Positions 25,144 to 34,385 of a DNA stretch of 64,000 nucleotides are shown here, piece after piece. Each line of letters begins with the position of its first letter. Positions within the stretch are counted from its first letter, which is position 1. The stretch comes from Prauserella alba. Lineage in GTDB: Bacteria > Actinomycetota > Actinomycetes > Mycobacteriales > Pseudonocardiaceae. The position numbers and the translations under genes are program-made. The DNA lies in the NCBI RefSeq assembly GCF_024171735.1, contig NZ_JAMTCH010000008.1, positions 90,893 to 154,892 of the forward strand, read 5' to 3'. The notes below the pieces were generated by a model. The model was not told the origin of the DNA, searched no databases, and was given only the letters and a program-made list of their open reading frames with translations.

Positions 25144-26006
25144 GGTGTCCTTTCCGGAGCGGATTCGGGGGGAACGGCGCGCTCCGCGCTGCGGCGCGGG
25201 CGCATCCGGGAGAACGATGCGGAGAGGCCGAACAGCGCCACGGCGACGAGCGCGATCGTGGCGCCCGCGGCGGTTCCCGCATGCCAGGAGACGAGCAGTC
25301 CGATGATCGTCGCCGCACTGCCGAGCAGTACCGCGCCCAGCATGACCAGCGGAATCCGGTCGGCCCAGAACATGGCGGCTGCGGGAGGAGCGACCAGCAG
25401 GCCGACGACCAGCAGCGTGCCGACGACGTGGAGCGACGACACGATCGCCAGCGTCAGCAACAGCAGCAGTGCGCCGTGTGCCAGGCGCGGGCGAAGGCCG
25501 AGGGTGGTCGCCGTGCGCCGGTCGACGCTCAGGGCGACGAACGCCCGGTGCCCGCCCGCGCACACGACGACGGCGAGCGCCAGTGCCGCGACGAGTTGCA
25601 GCAGGTCCTGCGACCGCACGGCCAGCACGTCGCCGAAGAGGATGCTGGTGAGATCCACCGCGAACGAGTCCGCCTGCGACACGATGATGACGCCTGCGGC
25701 GAGCATGGCGACGAACAGCAGGCCGATCGCGGTGTCCTGGGTGAACCGCCGTGACCGGCCGAGCACGGTGACGCCGCAGGCCATCGCGACGGCACTCAAC
25801 GCCCCGCCGAGCATCAGGTTTCCGCCGGTCAGAGAGGCCACCGCGACCCCGGGCAACATGCCGTGCGCCATCGCCTCGCCGAGGAAGGCCATGCCGCGCA
25901 CGACGACCCACGTGCCGGCCAGGGCACAGATCGCCGAGACGAGGATCCCTCCCCACATCGCCCGCTGGACGAACGAGACCTCGAACGGCGCGATCAACCA
26001 CTCCAC
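25140..26006 (-). CDS. aztB: zinc ABC transporter permease AztB
   Basis: A 288-residue ABC-3 type (ZnuB/MntB-like) permease with about eight membrane helices. FVQRAMWGGILVSAICALAG and GMAFLGEAMAHGMLPGVA match the conserved N-terminal and coupling stretches; SSLHVVGTLLVVGLLVAPPA is the later family signature. The start is GTG 26006 (MEWLIAPFE), just downstream of the Zur-box candidate. It is divergent from aztA, which encodes its ATPase. Confidence 0.9.
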   Translation of the reverse strand: MEWLIAPFEVSFVQRAMWGGILVSAICALAGTWVVVRGMAFLGEAMAHGMLPGVAVASLTGGNLMLGGALSAVAMACGVTVLGRSRRFTQDTAIGLLFVAMLAAGVIIVSQADSFAVDLTSILFGDVLAVRSQDLLQLVAALALAVVVCAGGHRAFVALSVDRRTATTLGLRPRLAHGALLLLLTLAIVSSLHVVGTLLVVGLLVAPPAAAMFWADRIPLVMLGAVLLGSAATIIGLLVSWHAGTAAGATIALVAVALFGLSASFSRMRPRRSAERAVPPESAPERTP

Positions 26007-26022
26007 ACGCGGTAGCCTAAAC

Positions 26023-26049
26023 TGAAAACGAATTTCATTTCAATGAAAT
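26023..26049. promoter_or_regulatory. Zur-box candidate between aztB and aztA
   Basis: TGAAAACGAATTTCA (26023-26037) is an inverted repeat with TGAAA/TTTCA ends, close to known actinobacterial Zur boxes. A second palindrome, ATTTCA(26032)-N6-TGAAAT(26049), overlaps it. The AT-rich block lies 17 bases from the aztB start and 24 bases from the aztA start, so Zur bound here could shut both divergent transcripts when zinc is plentiful. Confidence 0.75.
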
Positions 26050-26072
26050 ACCCGCAGTGCCCGAGGAGAGCC

Positions 26073-26888
26073 ATGACACAGACGAGCGAGACCGGTGCCG
26101 CACCCGGAGGACGCCGCGCACCGGACTCCGACGTCCGACCGGACCCTGCGTCGCCGTCCGAACCCGGCGCGACGGCACGCGCGCCGACGGGGGTCGCCCT
26201 CGACGACGTCTCCGCCGGCTACGACGGCACACCCGTGCTGCACGGCGTGACCGCACACATCCCCCACGGGGCCGTCACCGCGATCGTCGGCCCCAACGGC
26301 GCCGGGAAGTCCACAATGGTCGGTGTGATCGCCGGGGTGATCCGGCCCGACTCCGGCACCGTGACGATGCCCGCCGCCACCAGGCCCGCACTCGTCGTCC
26401 AGCACTCCGGCCTGCCCGAACAGCTTCCGGTCACCGTGCGGGACGTCGTGCGCATGGGCCGCTGGGCCCACCGCGGACCGTGGCGCAGGCTCCGCCGGGA
26501 CGACCACCGGCTCGTCGAGGACGCACTCGGCCACCTCGGTATCGCCCACCTCGCCCGGCGGCGCCTCAGTACCCTCTCCGGCGGGCAACGCCAGCGCGCG
26601 CTCGTCGCGCAAGGACTCGTACAGCACTCCGACGTCTTGCTGCTCGACGAACCGGCCGCCGGGTTGGACGTCGCCGCCCAGGACACGATCGCGGCGGCGC
26701 TCCGCAAGGCAGCCGGCGACGGCACCGCCGCCGTCCACGTGACCCACGACCTCGCCGAGGCCGATCGCGCCGACCACTGCGTCCTGATCACCGGCGGCCG
26801 CGTCCTCGCCGAGGGCAGTCCCACCGACGTGCTGACCCACGAGGCCGTCGACCACGCCTGGGGCCTCGACCGCTACCGCGGCAGGTGA
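26073..26888 (+). CDS. aztA: zinc ABC transporter ATP-binding protein AztA
   Basis: A 271-residue ABC ATPase with Walker A GPNGAGKST, Q-loop region VVQHSGLPEQ, signature LSGGQRQRALVAQGL and Walker B VLLLDEPAAGLD; the switch His is in VHVTHDLAEADRA. ATG 26073 follows GAGGAGAG; an ATG at 26043 lies inside the Zur box and lacks a ribosome site. The N-terminal about 38 residues are Pro/Ala/Glu-rich and probably flexible. It powers zinc uptake through AztB. Confidence 0.92.
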   Translation: MTQTSETGAAPGGRRAPDSDVRPDPASPSEPGATARAPTGVALDDVSAGYDGTPVLHGVTAHIPHGAVTAIVGPNGAGKSTMVGVIAGVIRPDSGTVTMPAATRPALVVQHSGLPEQLPVTVRDVVRMGRWAHRGPWRRLRRDDHRLVEDALGHLGIAHLARRRLSTLSGGQRQRALVAQGLVQHSDVLLLDEPAAGLDVAAQDTIAAALRKAAGDGTAAVHVTHDLAEADRADHCVLITGGRVLAEGSPTDVLTHEAVDHAWGLDRYRGR

Positions 26889-26922
26889 TGCACCCGCGGC
26901 ACCGGCACCCGCTGCCACGTCC

Positions 26923-28302
26923 TCACCTGAGGTGCCCGGCCGCAACAGATGTCGGCGCGGCGCCACGCCGGGGAGTTCCGGCCACGACGGCGGACGCGGC
27001 CACCAACGCGAGGGTCATCAGGACGAAGGCGGCCCTGTCGGTGCCGTACGCGGCGGTCGCCGTGGACGCCGCCGCGAGGCCGGCGGCGCCGCCGAACTGC
27101 TTCGAGGTGTTCATCAGGCCGGACGCGGCACCGGCATGGCCTGCTCGGACGCCGGTGGTGACAACGGTGGCCAACGGCGTGTTCAACAGTCCCCCGCCGA
27201 TGCCGATCACGACGCTCGGAACCAGGAAGGAGACGGCGAAGGGGCCGCGGGTCACCAGCGCGAACCAGACCAGTCCGGGCACGGCGATCGCGGCGCCGGC
27301 CACGACGAGAATCCGCGGGGCGTACCGGCTCATCAGGCGCGGCGCGACCCAGAGGTTGACGGCGAGCGTCGCCACGATCAGCGGAACGAAGGCCATACCG
27401 GCCTGAATCGGCGTGTACCCGAGCTGGGTCTGCATGCGGTAGGTGAGGAAGAACCACAGTCCCATCTGGAAACAGGATGCCGTCAGCGCGGTCGCGACGT
27501 TGCCGGCCACGATGGTCCGGTCCCGCAGCAGCGCGCTCGGCACCAGGGGGTGACGGCTGCGCCGCTGCTGCACCACGAGCAGTGCCAGCAGTACGCAGGC
27601 ACCACCGCCGGCCACGGCGGGCAGCATCCCGGCCGCCGGGTCGCCCGCCGACGACAGTGCGTAGGCCGCGCCCGTGAAGGCGCCGGTGGCCAGCCCGGCG
27701 CCGGCGAGCCCGATCCGCCCGCCACGGCGTTCGTCGACGCTCCGCCGGTGCAGGACAGCGGCGGCGACCACGACGACGGCACCGATGGGCAGGTTGATCA
27801 GCAGGGTGAGCCGCCACGAGATCAGATCGGTGAGCACCCCGCTGACGACGTTGCCGAGGCCACCTCCCGCGAGGCCGACGCCGGTCCAGATCGCGATCGC
27901 GCGCGTGCGGCCCGGCCCCTCGGCGTGCGTGACCGTCAGGAGCGTGAAGGTGGCAGGCGAGACGACGGCGGCGGCGAGACCCTGCGCGGCCCGCGCGAGG
28001 ACGAGTACCCAGCCCTCGGTGGCGAGGCCGCCGATCGTGCCCGCCAGCGCGAAGGCACCGGCACCCCAGGCCAGCATCCGTGCGGTGCCGACAACGTCGG
28101 CCAGCCTCGCGCCGACCAGCAGCACCCCGGCGAAGCCGAGGCCGTAGGCCATCGCCACCCACGATGCCGCGACCCTGCCGAGACCGAGTTCGGCCTGGAC
28201 CGACGGCAGCGCGATGTTCACCACGGAGACGTCCAGCACGACGGACAGCTGGGCCAGGCAGGACGTCCACAGACCGAGTCGCCGCACCGCAGCATCCACC
28301 AC
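26923..28302 (-). CDS. MFS drug-exporter family transporter (DHA2-like)
   Basis: A 459-residue major-facilitator protein. The start helix SVVLDVSVVNIALPSVQAELG is the motif-D2-type signature of EmrB/QacA proton-driven exporters; RAAQGLAAAVVSPATFTLL, WRLTLLINLPIGAV and GMAFVPLIVATLAV are further hallmarks. Twelve to fourteen helices are likely. The start is GTG 28302 (or 28299), with a weak ribosome site. It is divergent from a TetR gene with two clear operators between them, so it is probably an inducible efflux pump. Confidence 0.88.
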   Translation of the reverse strand: MVDAAVRRLGLWTSCLAQLSVVLDVSVVNIALPSVQAELGLGRVAASWVAMAYGLGFAGVLLVGARLADVVGTARMLAWGAGAFALAGTIGGLATEGWVLVLARAAQGLAAAVVSPATFTLLTVTHAEGPGRTRAIAIWTGVGLAGGGLGNVVSGVLTDLISWRLTLLINLPIGAVVVVAAAVLHRRSVDERRGGRIGLAGAGLATGAFTGAAYALSSAGDPAAGMLPAVAGGGACVLLALLVVQQRRSRHPLVPSALLRDRTIVAGNVATALTASCFQMGLWFFLTYRMQTQLGYTPIQAGMAFVPLIVATLAVNLWVAPRLMSRYAPRILVVAGAAIAVPGLVWFALVTRGPFAVSFLVPSVVIGIGGGLLNTPLATVVTTGVRAGHAGAASGLMNTSKQFGGAAGLAAASTATAAYGTDRAAFVLMTLALVAASAVVAGTPRRGAAPTSVAAGHLR

Positions 28303-28308
28303 CTTGTC

Positions 28309-28345
28309 TGATACAGCTGTATCAACGAATGATACGAATGTATCA
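28309..28345. promoter_or_regulatory. tandem TetR operators
   Basis: TGATACAGCTGTATCA (28309-28324) is a perfect 16-bp palindrome. TGATACGAATGTATCA (28330-28345) has the same half-sites around GAAT. The centres are 21 bases apart, two helical turns, so two repressor dimers could bind on one DNA face. The pair fills the gap between the MFS and TetR starts. Confidence 0.85.
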
Positions 28346-28370
28346 AGACCGAACGGGAGGAAGGCCGCGG

Positions 28371-28958
28371 ATGCCCGAGAGCCGACGCAGGGACGAGATC
28401 ATGAGCGCGGTCGAGCGCCTCCTCGCGCGGGGCGGCGTCGACGCGGTGACCATGCGCGCCGTGGCCACCGAGGCCGGCGTGTCACTCCGGCTCGTCCAGT
28501 ACTACGGCCGGACCAAGGACGACCTGCTCGGTGCCACCCTCGACCGGCTCGCCGATCGCAGCATCGAGCGGTGGCGCAACCGTTCCGCGCACCCCGATTC
28601 CACCGGCCCGGCCGTCGACCGCATCCGCGAGTTTCTCCGCGAGGCCCTGCCCACGGACGAGCCGAGCAGGGGTTTTCACCGGGTCGGCGTCTCCCTCGAG
28701 GCCCTCGCGATCACCCGACCGGGCGCGGCGGGGCGTGCCTACCAGCGACACCTCGACGGTCTCGCCGACCACCTCGCCGACACTCTCCGCTCCGGTACCC
28801 ACCTGGAGGCGACCTCCGCACGATTGCTCGCACTCGAAGTCATGGCCCTCGCCCACGGGCTGGGGACGCTCCTGATGGCCGGACGGATCGACCGGCGGGA
28901 CGCCGAATCCCAGACGGAGGACTACCTGGAACGACTCCGCCCGCGGCTGTCGTCGTGA
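28371..28958 (+). CDS. TetR family transcriptional regulator of the MFS gene
   Basis: A 195-residue TetR protein. The N-terminal helix-turn-helix (about residues 10-50) contains RGGVDAVTMRAVATEAGVSLRLVQYYGRTKDDL, a usual TetR DNA-binding domain. The C-terminal ligand domain is helical with no recognisable ligand signature. ATG 28371 follows GGGAGG. It is divergent from the MFS exporter, and the twin operators just upstream would let it repress both genes. Confidence 0.9.
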   Translation: MPESRRRDEIMSAVERLLARGGVDAVTMRAVATEAGVSLRLVQYYGRTKDDLLGATLDRLADRSIERWRNRSAHPDSTGPAVDRIREFLREALPTDEPSRGFHRVGVSLEALAITRPGAAGRAYQRHLDGLADHLADTLRSGTHLEATSARLLALEVMALAHGLGTLLMAGRIDRRDAESQTEDYLERLRPRLSS

Positions 28959-29058
28959 CGGCCCCACTCGCCGGCACATCTGGTGCCACGTCGCGCAGGT
29001 ATGTACGCTGTGCGCCCGGCTGTTCAGTATGCGTACGAACGTGACCGAGGAGGGTCGC

Positions 29059-30333
29059 ATGACCACGGCCGACGGCGACGGAGCGGCTGCGCCGCCCGCT
29101 CCACCTCCGCACCGGTTCGAACGCCCTCCCCGTCCGCTGCCGAACAGACACACGCTCCGCCGGGACGTCGGTGCGGGATACGCCACCAACGGTCTCGTCG
29201 GCATGGTGTTCGCCGCCACGGGACCCATCGCGGTGATCATGTCCGTCGGGGTCTCCGGCGGCCTGTCCACCACCCAGCTCTCGTCGTGGATCTTCGGGAT
29301 CTTCTTCCTCAACGGCCTGCTGACCCTGCTCGCATCGTGGCTGTACCGCCAGCCGCTCGCGTTCTTCTGGACCATCCCCGGCACCGTCGTGGTCGGCGAC
29401 TCCCTCGATCACCTCACGTGGGCCGAAGTGCTGGGCGCGTTCGTCGTCACGGCGCTGCTGATCCTGCTCGTCGGGCTCACCGGCTGGGTACGTCGCGTGA
29501 TGGCGGCGCTGCCGATGCCGATCGTCATGGCGATGGTCGCGGGCGTCTTCCTGCAGTTCGGCCTCGATCTCGTCGGCGCCTTCGGCGTCGACCCGGGTGT
29601 CGCCGTGCCGATGGTGGCCGTGTTCCTGCTGCTCAGCGTGGTGACCGGTCTCGGGAAGTGCATCCCGCCGATCCTCGGCGCGCTCCTCGCGGGCGTCGCG
29701 GCCGTCGCACTCTCCGGCCGGTTCGACCCCGCGGGCGACACGGCGTGGCTGGCCCAGCCGATGCTGCAGGCACCGCAGTGGTCCTGGCAGGCGATCCTCG
29801 AACTCGTCGTTCCGCTGGCCCTCACCGTGCTGGTGGTGCAGAACGGGCAGGGCATCGCCGTCCTCAAGCAGGCCGGTCACGAACCGCCGGTCAACGTCGC
29901 CACGGTGGCCTGCGGCCTGTGGTCCCTGCCCGCCGCCGCGGTCGGTGCGGTGTCCACGTGCCTGACCGGGCCCACGAACGCGCTGCTCACCGCGTCCGGG
30001 CGACGACAACGCCACTACATCGCGGGCATGGTGTGCGGCGTGCTCGCCATGCTCGTCGGCCTGCTCGCACCGGCGTTCGTGCAGCTCATGCTGGCCACCC
30101 CGGAGGCGTTCATCGCCGTCCTCGGCGGCCTCGCCATGCTGCGCGCACTCCAAGGGGCGTTCGTGAGCGCCTTCGGCGGCCGGTTCAGTCTCGGCGCCCT
30201 CGTCGCCTTCGTCGTGACCGTTTCCGACGTCGCCCCGCTGAACATCAGCGCCGCGTTCTGGGGACTGATCGCCGGGCTCGCGGTCTCGGCGCTCATGGAA
30301 CGCGGCGACATCACCACCCGCCGCACAGCCTGA
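29059..30333 (+). CDS. BenE family benzoate/H+ symporter-like transporter
   Basis: A 424-residue membrane protein with about 12 helices, matching BenE: GYATNGLVGMVFAATGPIAV, FWTIPGTVVVGDSL, PMPIVMAMVAGVFLQFG and VVQNGQGIAVLKQAGH. BenE carriers import benzoate-like aromatic acids with protons; no ring-cleavage genes are nearby, so the substrate is uncertain. ATG 29059 follows GAGGAGGG; the frame opens at 29029. The first about 45 residues are polar and Pro-rich, before the membrane part. Confidence 0.87.
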   Translation: MTTADGDGAAAPPAPPPHRFERPPRPLPNRHTLRRDVGAGYATNGLVGMVFAATGPIAVIMSVGVSGGLSTTQLSSWIFGIFFLNGLLTLLASWLYRQPLAFFWTIPGTVVVGDSLDHLTWAEVLGAFVVTALLILLVGLTGWVRRVMAALPMPIVMAMVAGVFLQFGLDLVGAFGVDPGVAVPMVAVFLLLSVVTGLGKCIPPILGALLAGVAAVALSGRFDPAGDTAWLAQPMLQAPQWSWQAILELVVPLALTVLVVQNGQGIAVLKQAGHEPPVNVATVACGLWSLPAAAVGAVSTCLTGPTNALLTASGRRQRHYIAGMVCGVLAMLVGLLAPAFVQLMLATPEAFIAVLGGLAMLRALQGAFVSAFGGRFSLGALVAFVVTVSDVAPLNISAAFWGLIAGLAVSALMERGDITTRRTA

Positions 30334-30349
30334 CGGGCACCGGTGCCCG
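30334..30349. terminator. palindrome between convergent BenE and PAC2 genes
   Basis: CGGGCACCGGTGCCCG is a perfect 16-bp palindrome that begins directly at the BenE stop codon. A second GC-rich hairpin follows (GCCCG...CGGGC, about 30353-30367). Together they probably end transcription from both sides. Confidence 0.5.
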
Positions 30350-30372
30350 GAGGCCCGCCGCCGGGCGCCCCG

Positions 30373-31275
30373 TCAGTCCTGCTCGGTGCCCGGCTGTTGG
30401 GCGAGGAACTGCTCGAACTCGGTCGCCAACTCGTCCCCGGTCGGCATCTCGGCGTCACCCACCAACAGGTTGTCGGCCGACGACGTGAACGCGTCGTACT
30501 GCTCCTCGAGCGAGTGCACCACGCTCGCCGCCTCGTCCGAATCCTTGACCTGGCGTTCGACCTCGACCTCGGCGCGCCGGGCGGCCTCGCGCAACGCGTC
30601 GTCCGGCAACCGCAGGCCCGCGACCTTCTGCACGGCGTCGAGGAGCGTCAGCGCCGCCACCGGATAGCGCGACTGCGACAGGTAGTGCGGCACGTGCGCG
30701 GCGAACCCCGCCGCGTCGTGGCCCGCCTGCCCCAGGCGGAACTCGAGCAGCGCCTCCGCACTGCCCGGCACCTGAGCGCGGTTGAACGTGGGGCTGAACT
30801 GGCGCACCAGCTCCGTCCGGGTCGCGTGCGCCGTGACCCCGAGCGGACGCGTGTGCGGCACACCCATCGGGATCCCCTGGAACTGCACGCTCAGCCGGAC
30901 CTTCCACCGCTCGATCAGCCTGCGCACCGCCTCGGCGAACAGCTCCCACTCACGATCCGGCTCGGGGCCGGTGAGCAGCAACATCGGCGTCTCGTCCGCG
31001 TCGTGCAGGAGGCGCACCGTCAGCTCCGGCGCCTGGTAGTCGGCCCAGCCGTCGCCGTCCCACGTCATCGCCGGCCTGCGCGACCGGTAGTCGATGAGCC
31101 GGTCGACGTCGAAGCGCGCCACCACCGGACCGTCGAACGTCTCGGTGAGGTGTTCGCTCAGCAGTTCGCCCGCGTTGCCCGCGTCGACGTAACCGTCCAG
31201 GTGGTACAGCAGGACCGCACCGTCGAGCACCGGCACGTCGGAATCGACCACGTACAACTCGTCCGCATCGGCCAT
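30373..31275 (-). CDS. PAC2 family (proteasome assembly chaperone-like) protein
   Basis: A 300-residue PAC2-family protein, found in proteasome-bearing actinobacteria. VLLYHLDGYVDAGNAG at the start, RFDVDRLIDYRSRRPAM and the GIPMGVPHTRPLGVTAH loop are conserved. The last about 50 residues are acidic and Gln/Glu-rich (EFEQFLAQQPGTEQD). A role in 20S proteasome or chaperone assembly is suggested only by the family. ATG 31275 with GAGGAGGAGGTG upstream. It is monocistronic, convergent with the BenE gene. Confidence 0.85.
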   Translation of the reverse strand: MADADELYVVDSDVPVLDGAVLLYHLDGYVDAGNAGELLSEHLTETFDGPVVARFDVDRLIDYRSRRPAMTWDGDGWADYQAPELTVRLLHDADETPMLLLTGPEPDREWELFAEAVRRLIERWKVRLSVQFQGIPMGVPHTRPLGVTAHATRTELVRQFSPTFNRAQVPGSAEALLEFRLGQAGHDAAGFAAHVPHYLSQSRYPVAALTLLDAVQKVAGLRLPDDALREAARRAEVEVERQVKDSDEAASVVHSLEEQYDAFTSSADNLLVGDAEMPTGDELATEFEQFLAQQPGTEQD

Positions 31276-31387
31276 GTCGCCACCTCCTCCTCGGCCATCG
31301 CGTCGCTGTCCGCACCGCCCGGCCGTGTCGAGGCGGGGCGCGCACCAGCCGCGATGGGTGGTTGCCGGCGCCCCACTGCGCCCGTCG

Positions 31388-32833
31388 CTACCGTTGCTTC
31401 TTCGGCTTCTTCTCCCTCACCCGTACGTTGATCCGCACCGGTGAGCCGTGGAACCCGAACCGCTCCCGGAACTTGCGCTCAACGAACCGGCGGTAGCCGG
31501 CCTCGAGGAAGCCCGTCGTGAACAACACCAGAGTAGGCGGGCGGATTCCCGCCTGGGTCGCGAAAAGCACCTTCGGCTGTTTACCGCCGCGTACCGGAGG
31601 GGGCGTCGCCGCGACCAGATCCGACAGCCAGCTGTTCAGCTGGCCGGTCGGGACCCGCTGATCCCACGAGGCGAGCGACGTCCGCAGCGCCGGCGCGAGC
31701 TTGCGCACCGCGCGCCCGGTCAAGGCCGACACGTTGACCCGTTCGGCCCACGGCACCCGCACCAGGCCGCGGTCGATCTCCCGTTCCAGCTGATGCCTGC
31801 GGTCGTCGTCGACCAGGTCCCACTTGTTGAAGGCGAGCACGAGCGCGCGGCCCGCCTCCGAGACCATCGTGATGATCCGCAGGTCCTGTTCGGACAGTGG
31901 CTCGCTCGCGTCGAGCAGCACGATCACCACTTCGGCCGCGTCGATCGCCGTCTTGGTCCGCAGCGACGCGTAGTACTCCATGCCACTGGCCGTCTGGACA
32001 CGCTTGCGCAGCCCCGCGGTGTCGACGAACCGCCAGTCCTGCCCGTCGAGTTCCACGAGCGAGTCGACCGGATCGACCGTCGTACCGGCCACATCGTCCA
32101 CAACGGATCGTTGCTCACCGGTGATCTTGTTCAGCAGGCTCGACTTCCCGACGTTGGGCTTGCCGACCAGCGCCACCCGCCGCGGGCCCGCGACCGGTGC
32201 TCGCCGTTCCCGCGGCGCCTCCGGCAGCGCCTCGAGAATCGTGTCGAGCAGATCGCCGGAGCTGCGTCCGTGCAGTGCGCTCACCGGATGCGGCTCGCCG
32301 AGCCCCAACGACCACAGCGACGCCGTCTCGGCGATCAGCCGCTGGTCGTCGACCTTGTTCGCCGCCAGGATCACCGGGCGTTTCGACCGGCGCAACACCT
32401 TCGCGACGGCTTCGTCCGTGGCGCTGGCCCCGACGGTCGCGTCGACCACGAGCAACACCGCATCCGATGTGGACATCGCCAGTTCGGCCTGCTCGGTCAC
32501 CGAACGCTGCAGGCCGTCGGCGTCCGGTTCCCAGCCGCCGGTGTCGACGAGCGTGAACCGCCTGCCGCCCCACAGGGCGTCGTAGGCCACCCGGTCGCGC
32601 GTCACCCCCGGCACGTCCTGCACGACCGCCTCCCGGCGGCCCAGAATCCGGTTGACCAGCGTCGACTTGCCCACGTTCGGCCTGCCGACCACGGCCAGCA
32701 CGGGTTGCGCGCCCACGACCCCGCCGTCGTCGCTTCCCGACTGGGCCCCCAGCTCGTCGAGGCGGGCGAACTCGGCCTCGTCGGACCAGGTGCCGTCGAC
32801 CTCGCCGGAGGCCGTGCCGTCTGCTTCGGTCAT
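31388..32833 (-). CDS. der: ribosome biogenesis GTPase Der
   Basis: A 481-residue double GTPase. The first G domain has G1 GRPNVGKS at 50-57, [13 protein letters not shown] and NKVD; the second has GKPNVGKS near 224-231, DTAGLRKR and NKWD. A C-terminal KH-like domain follows ([20 protein letters not shown]). It ends in a basic tail, KKPKKQR. ATG 32833 is chosen; the upstream frame to 33247 is not needed. It is needed for 50S assembly. It is the last gene of the cmk-plsC-der operon, with two bases between it and the acyltransferase. Confidence 0.97.
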   Translation of the reverse strand: MTEADGTASGEVDGTWSDEAEFARLDELGAQSGSDDGGVVGAQPVLAVVGRPNVGKSTLVNRILGRREAVVQDVPGVTRDRVAYDALWGGRRFTLVDTGGWEPDADGLQRSVTEQAELAMSTSDAVLLVVDATVGASATDEAVAKVLRRSKRPVILAANKVDDQRLIAETASLWSLGLGEPHPVSALHGRSSGDLLDTILEALPEAPRERRAPVAGPRRVALVGKPNVGKSSLLNKITGEQRSVVDDVAGTTVDPVDSLVELDGQDWRFVDTAGLRKRVQTASGMEYYASLRTKTAIDAAEVVIVLLDASEPLSEQDLRIITMVSEAGRALVLAFNKWDLVDDDRRHQLEREIDRGLVRVPWAERVNVSALTGRAVRKLAPALRTSLASWDQRVPTGQLNSWLSDLVAATPPPVRGGKQPKVLFATQAGIRPPTLVLFTTGFLEAGYRRFVERKFRERFGFHGSPVRINVRVREKKPKKQR

Positions 32834-32835
32834 CG

Positions 32836-33510
32836 CTACTGTTTCTCTTCCCTGTCGCTGTGCCTGGTCGCGTCGACGCGGGAGACCAGGTCGGCGAGCG
32901 TCCCGCGGATGTGTTCGGTGGCGTCGGCCAGCCCGCTGCGGCCGCGGCCGACCTCCAGTGTGAACGGTTCCCCCGCGACGACGTCCACCGCGGGGCGCAG
33001 CCGTCTGCGCTGCAGTTCCGGCGGGCGCAGCGTGCCACGCACCGCCACGGGCTGCACCACCGCACCGGAGTTGCGCACCAGCCACGCCGCACCGTGATGT
33101 GCCGAGGTCACCTCGCCCCTGCCGCGAGTGCCCTCGGGAAAGACTCCCACGAGCCCGCCGCCGGCCAGCACGCCGGTCGCCGTCGTCAGTGCCGTCCGGT
33201 CCGGCGCTCCCCTGGTCACCGGGACCTGCCCGATCCGCCGCAGCCACGGTCCCGCCGTCGCGTCGAACATCTCGTCCTTGACCAGGAACACCGATCGCCG
33301 CGGAAGCAGACCGAACAACAGCTGCGGTTCGATCATCGTGCTGTGGTTGGCCACGAGCACCACAGGGCCGGTGCGCGGCACCCGCTCCATACCCGTGACT
33401 CGCAAGCGGTACGCGGGCCGGTACAGGTTACGGGCGATCGTCCGGCCGAGGTCGTGCAACCACGGCACGGCACCGTCCGGCAACTCGCCGGATCCCGCCG
33501 GTCCGCTCAC
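32836..33510 (-). CDS. lysophospholipid acyltransferase (PlsC-like) with HX4E motif
   Basis: A 224-residue acyltransferase. [13 protein letters not shown] at about 51-63 is motif I, but the usual HX4D reads H56-X4-E61. [10 protein letters not shown] is motif II and [10 protein letters not shown] at 124-133 is motif III, both intact. GTG 33510 overlaps the cmk stop by four bases. Related genes sit between cmk and der in several actinobacteria. It probably acylates lysophosphatidic acid or another lysolipid at the membrane; the Glu for Asp change could alter or weaken activity. Confidence 0.85.
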   Translation of the reverse strand: MSGPAGSGELPDGAVPWLHDLGRTIARNLYRPAYRLRVTGMERVPRTGPVVLVANHSTMIEPQLLFGLLPRRSVFLVKDEMFDATAGPWLRRIGQVPVTRGAPDRTALTTATGVLAGGGLVGVFPEGTRGRGEVTSAHHGAAWLVRNSGAVVQPVAVRGTLRPPELQRRRLRPAVDVVAGEPFTLEVGRGRSGLADATEHIRGTLADLVSRVDATRHSDREEKQ

Positions 33511-34232
33511 CGGCACGGCTCGACCACGTCCTCGTCGAGCAGTCCCCGCGTGCTCGCCAGTTCGGTCAGTGCCACGAGCACCTGTTCGATCGACAGGTCG
33601 GACGTGTCGAACTCGACCGCGTCCTCGGCCGGCCGCAACGGCGAGGACACCCTGCTCGAGTCGAGCCGGTCGCGGCGTTCCACCGACGCCAGCACGGCGG
33701 CCTGGTCGGTCTCCCTCCCCGCGGCGGTGTCCTGGGCACCCCTGCGGGCCGCCCGGACCTCCGCCGACGCGGTGAGGAACACCTTCAACGGCGCGTCCGG
33801 CGCCACGACGGTGCCGATGTCGCGGCCGTCGACAACGACGCCGCCCGCTTCCCGCGCCACCTCCTCGATGAGGGTCCGCTGCCGCTGCACCAGCAACTCG
33901 CGCACCTCCGGCACGGCGGACACGGCCGAGACAGCGGCGTCGACCCGGGGCGTCCGGATCGTCTCTCCGACGTCCGTGCCGTCGAGCCGCGCACCCGGCG
34001 TGGCCGGATCGGTGGCCACCTCGCACCGCACCGCCCTCGCGAGCGCCGCCACGGCGTCCGCGTCCAGCGGGTCGACGCCCGCGTCGAGGACCGCCAGTGT
34101 CACCACGCGGTACATCGCACCCGTGTCGAGGTACCCGGCGCCCAGTTTGGCCGCCAGTTTCCGCGCCACCGTGGTCTTACCCGTCCCCGACGGCCCGTCG
34201 AGGGCGACCACGCCGCGTAGGGCTCCCGTCAC
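33507..34232 (-). CDS. cmk: cytidylate kinase
   Basis: A 241-residue (d)CMP kinase. The P-loop LDGPSGTGKTT is at 11-21; LDTGAMYRVVTLA, VVVDGRDIGTVVAPDA and RRDRLDSSR are signature blocks for CMP binding and the lid. GTG 34232 starts the gene. In M. tuberculosis cmk directly follows the rluB-type gene, but here rluB lies 9.6 kb to the right, with antiporter genes between them. Confidence 0.95.
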   Translation of the reverse strand: MTGALRGVVALDGPSGTGKTTVARKLAAKLGAGYLDTGAMYRVVTLAVLDAGVDPLDADAVAALARAVRCEVATDPATPGARLDGTDVGETIRTPRVDAAVSAVSAVPEVRELLVQRQRTLIEEVAREAGGVVVDGRDIGTVVAPDAPLKVFLTASAEVRAARRGAQDTAAGRETDQAAVLASVERRDRLDSSRVSSPLRPAEDAVEFDTSDLSIEQVLVALTELASTRGLLDEDVVEPCR

Positions 34233-34385
34233 CGACGTCTCCTCGCTACTCGCTTGCGTCCGCGCACCAGTGGGGACCGGTCACCCGCGCCGGCCCGTGC
34301 CGCCCTCGCAGGCGCACCACGGTCCGTGCGACGCCGCGTCCCGCCCGCGTGCCGCGCTGTGCTGCCGTCCCATTCTGCCCGGTCG

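Noticed and set aside
26043..26072. Upstream ATG as the start of aztA
   Set aside because: It lies within the Zur-box palindrome and has no ribosome site, whereas ATG 26073 has GAGGAGAG.
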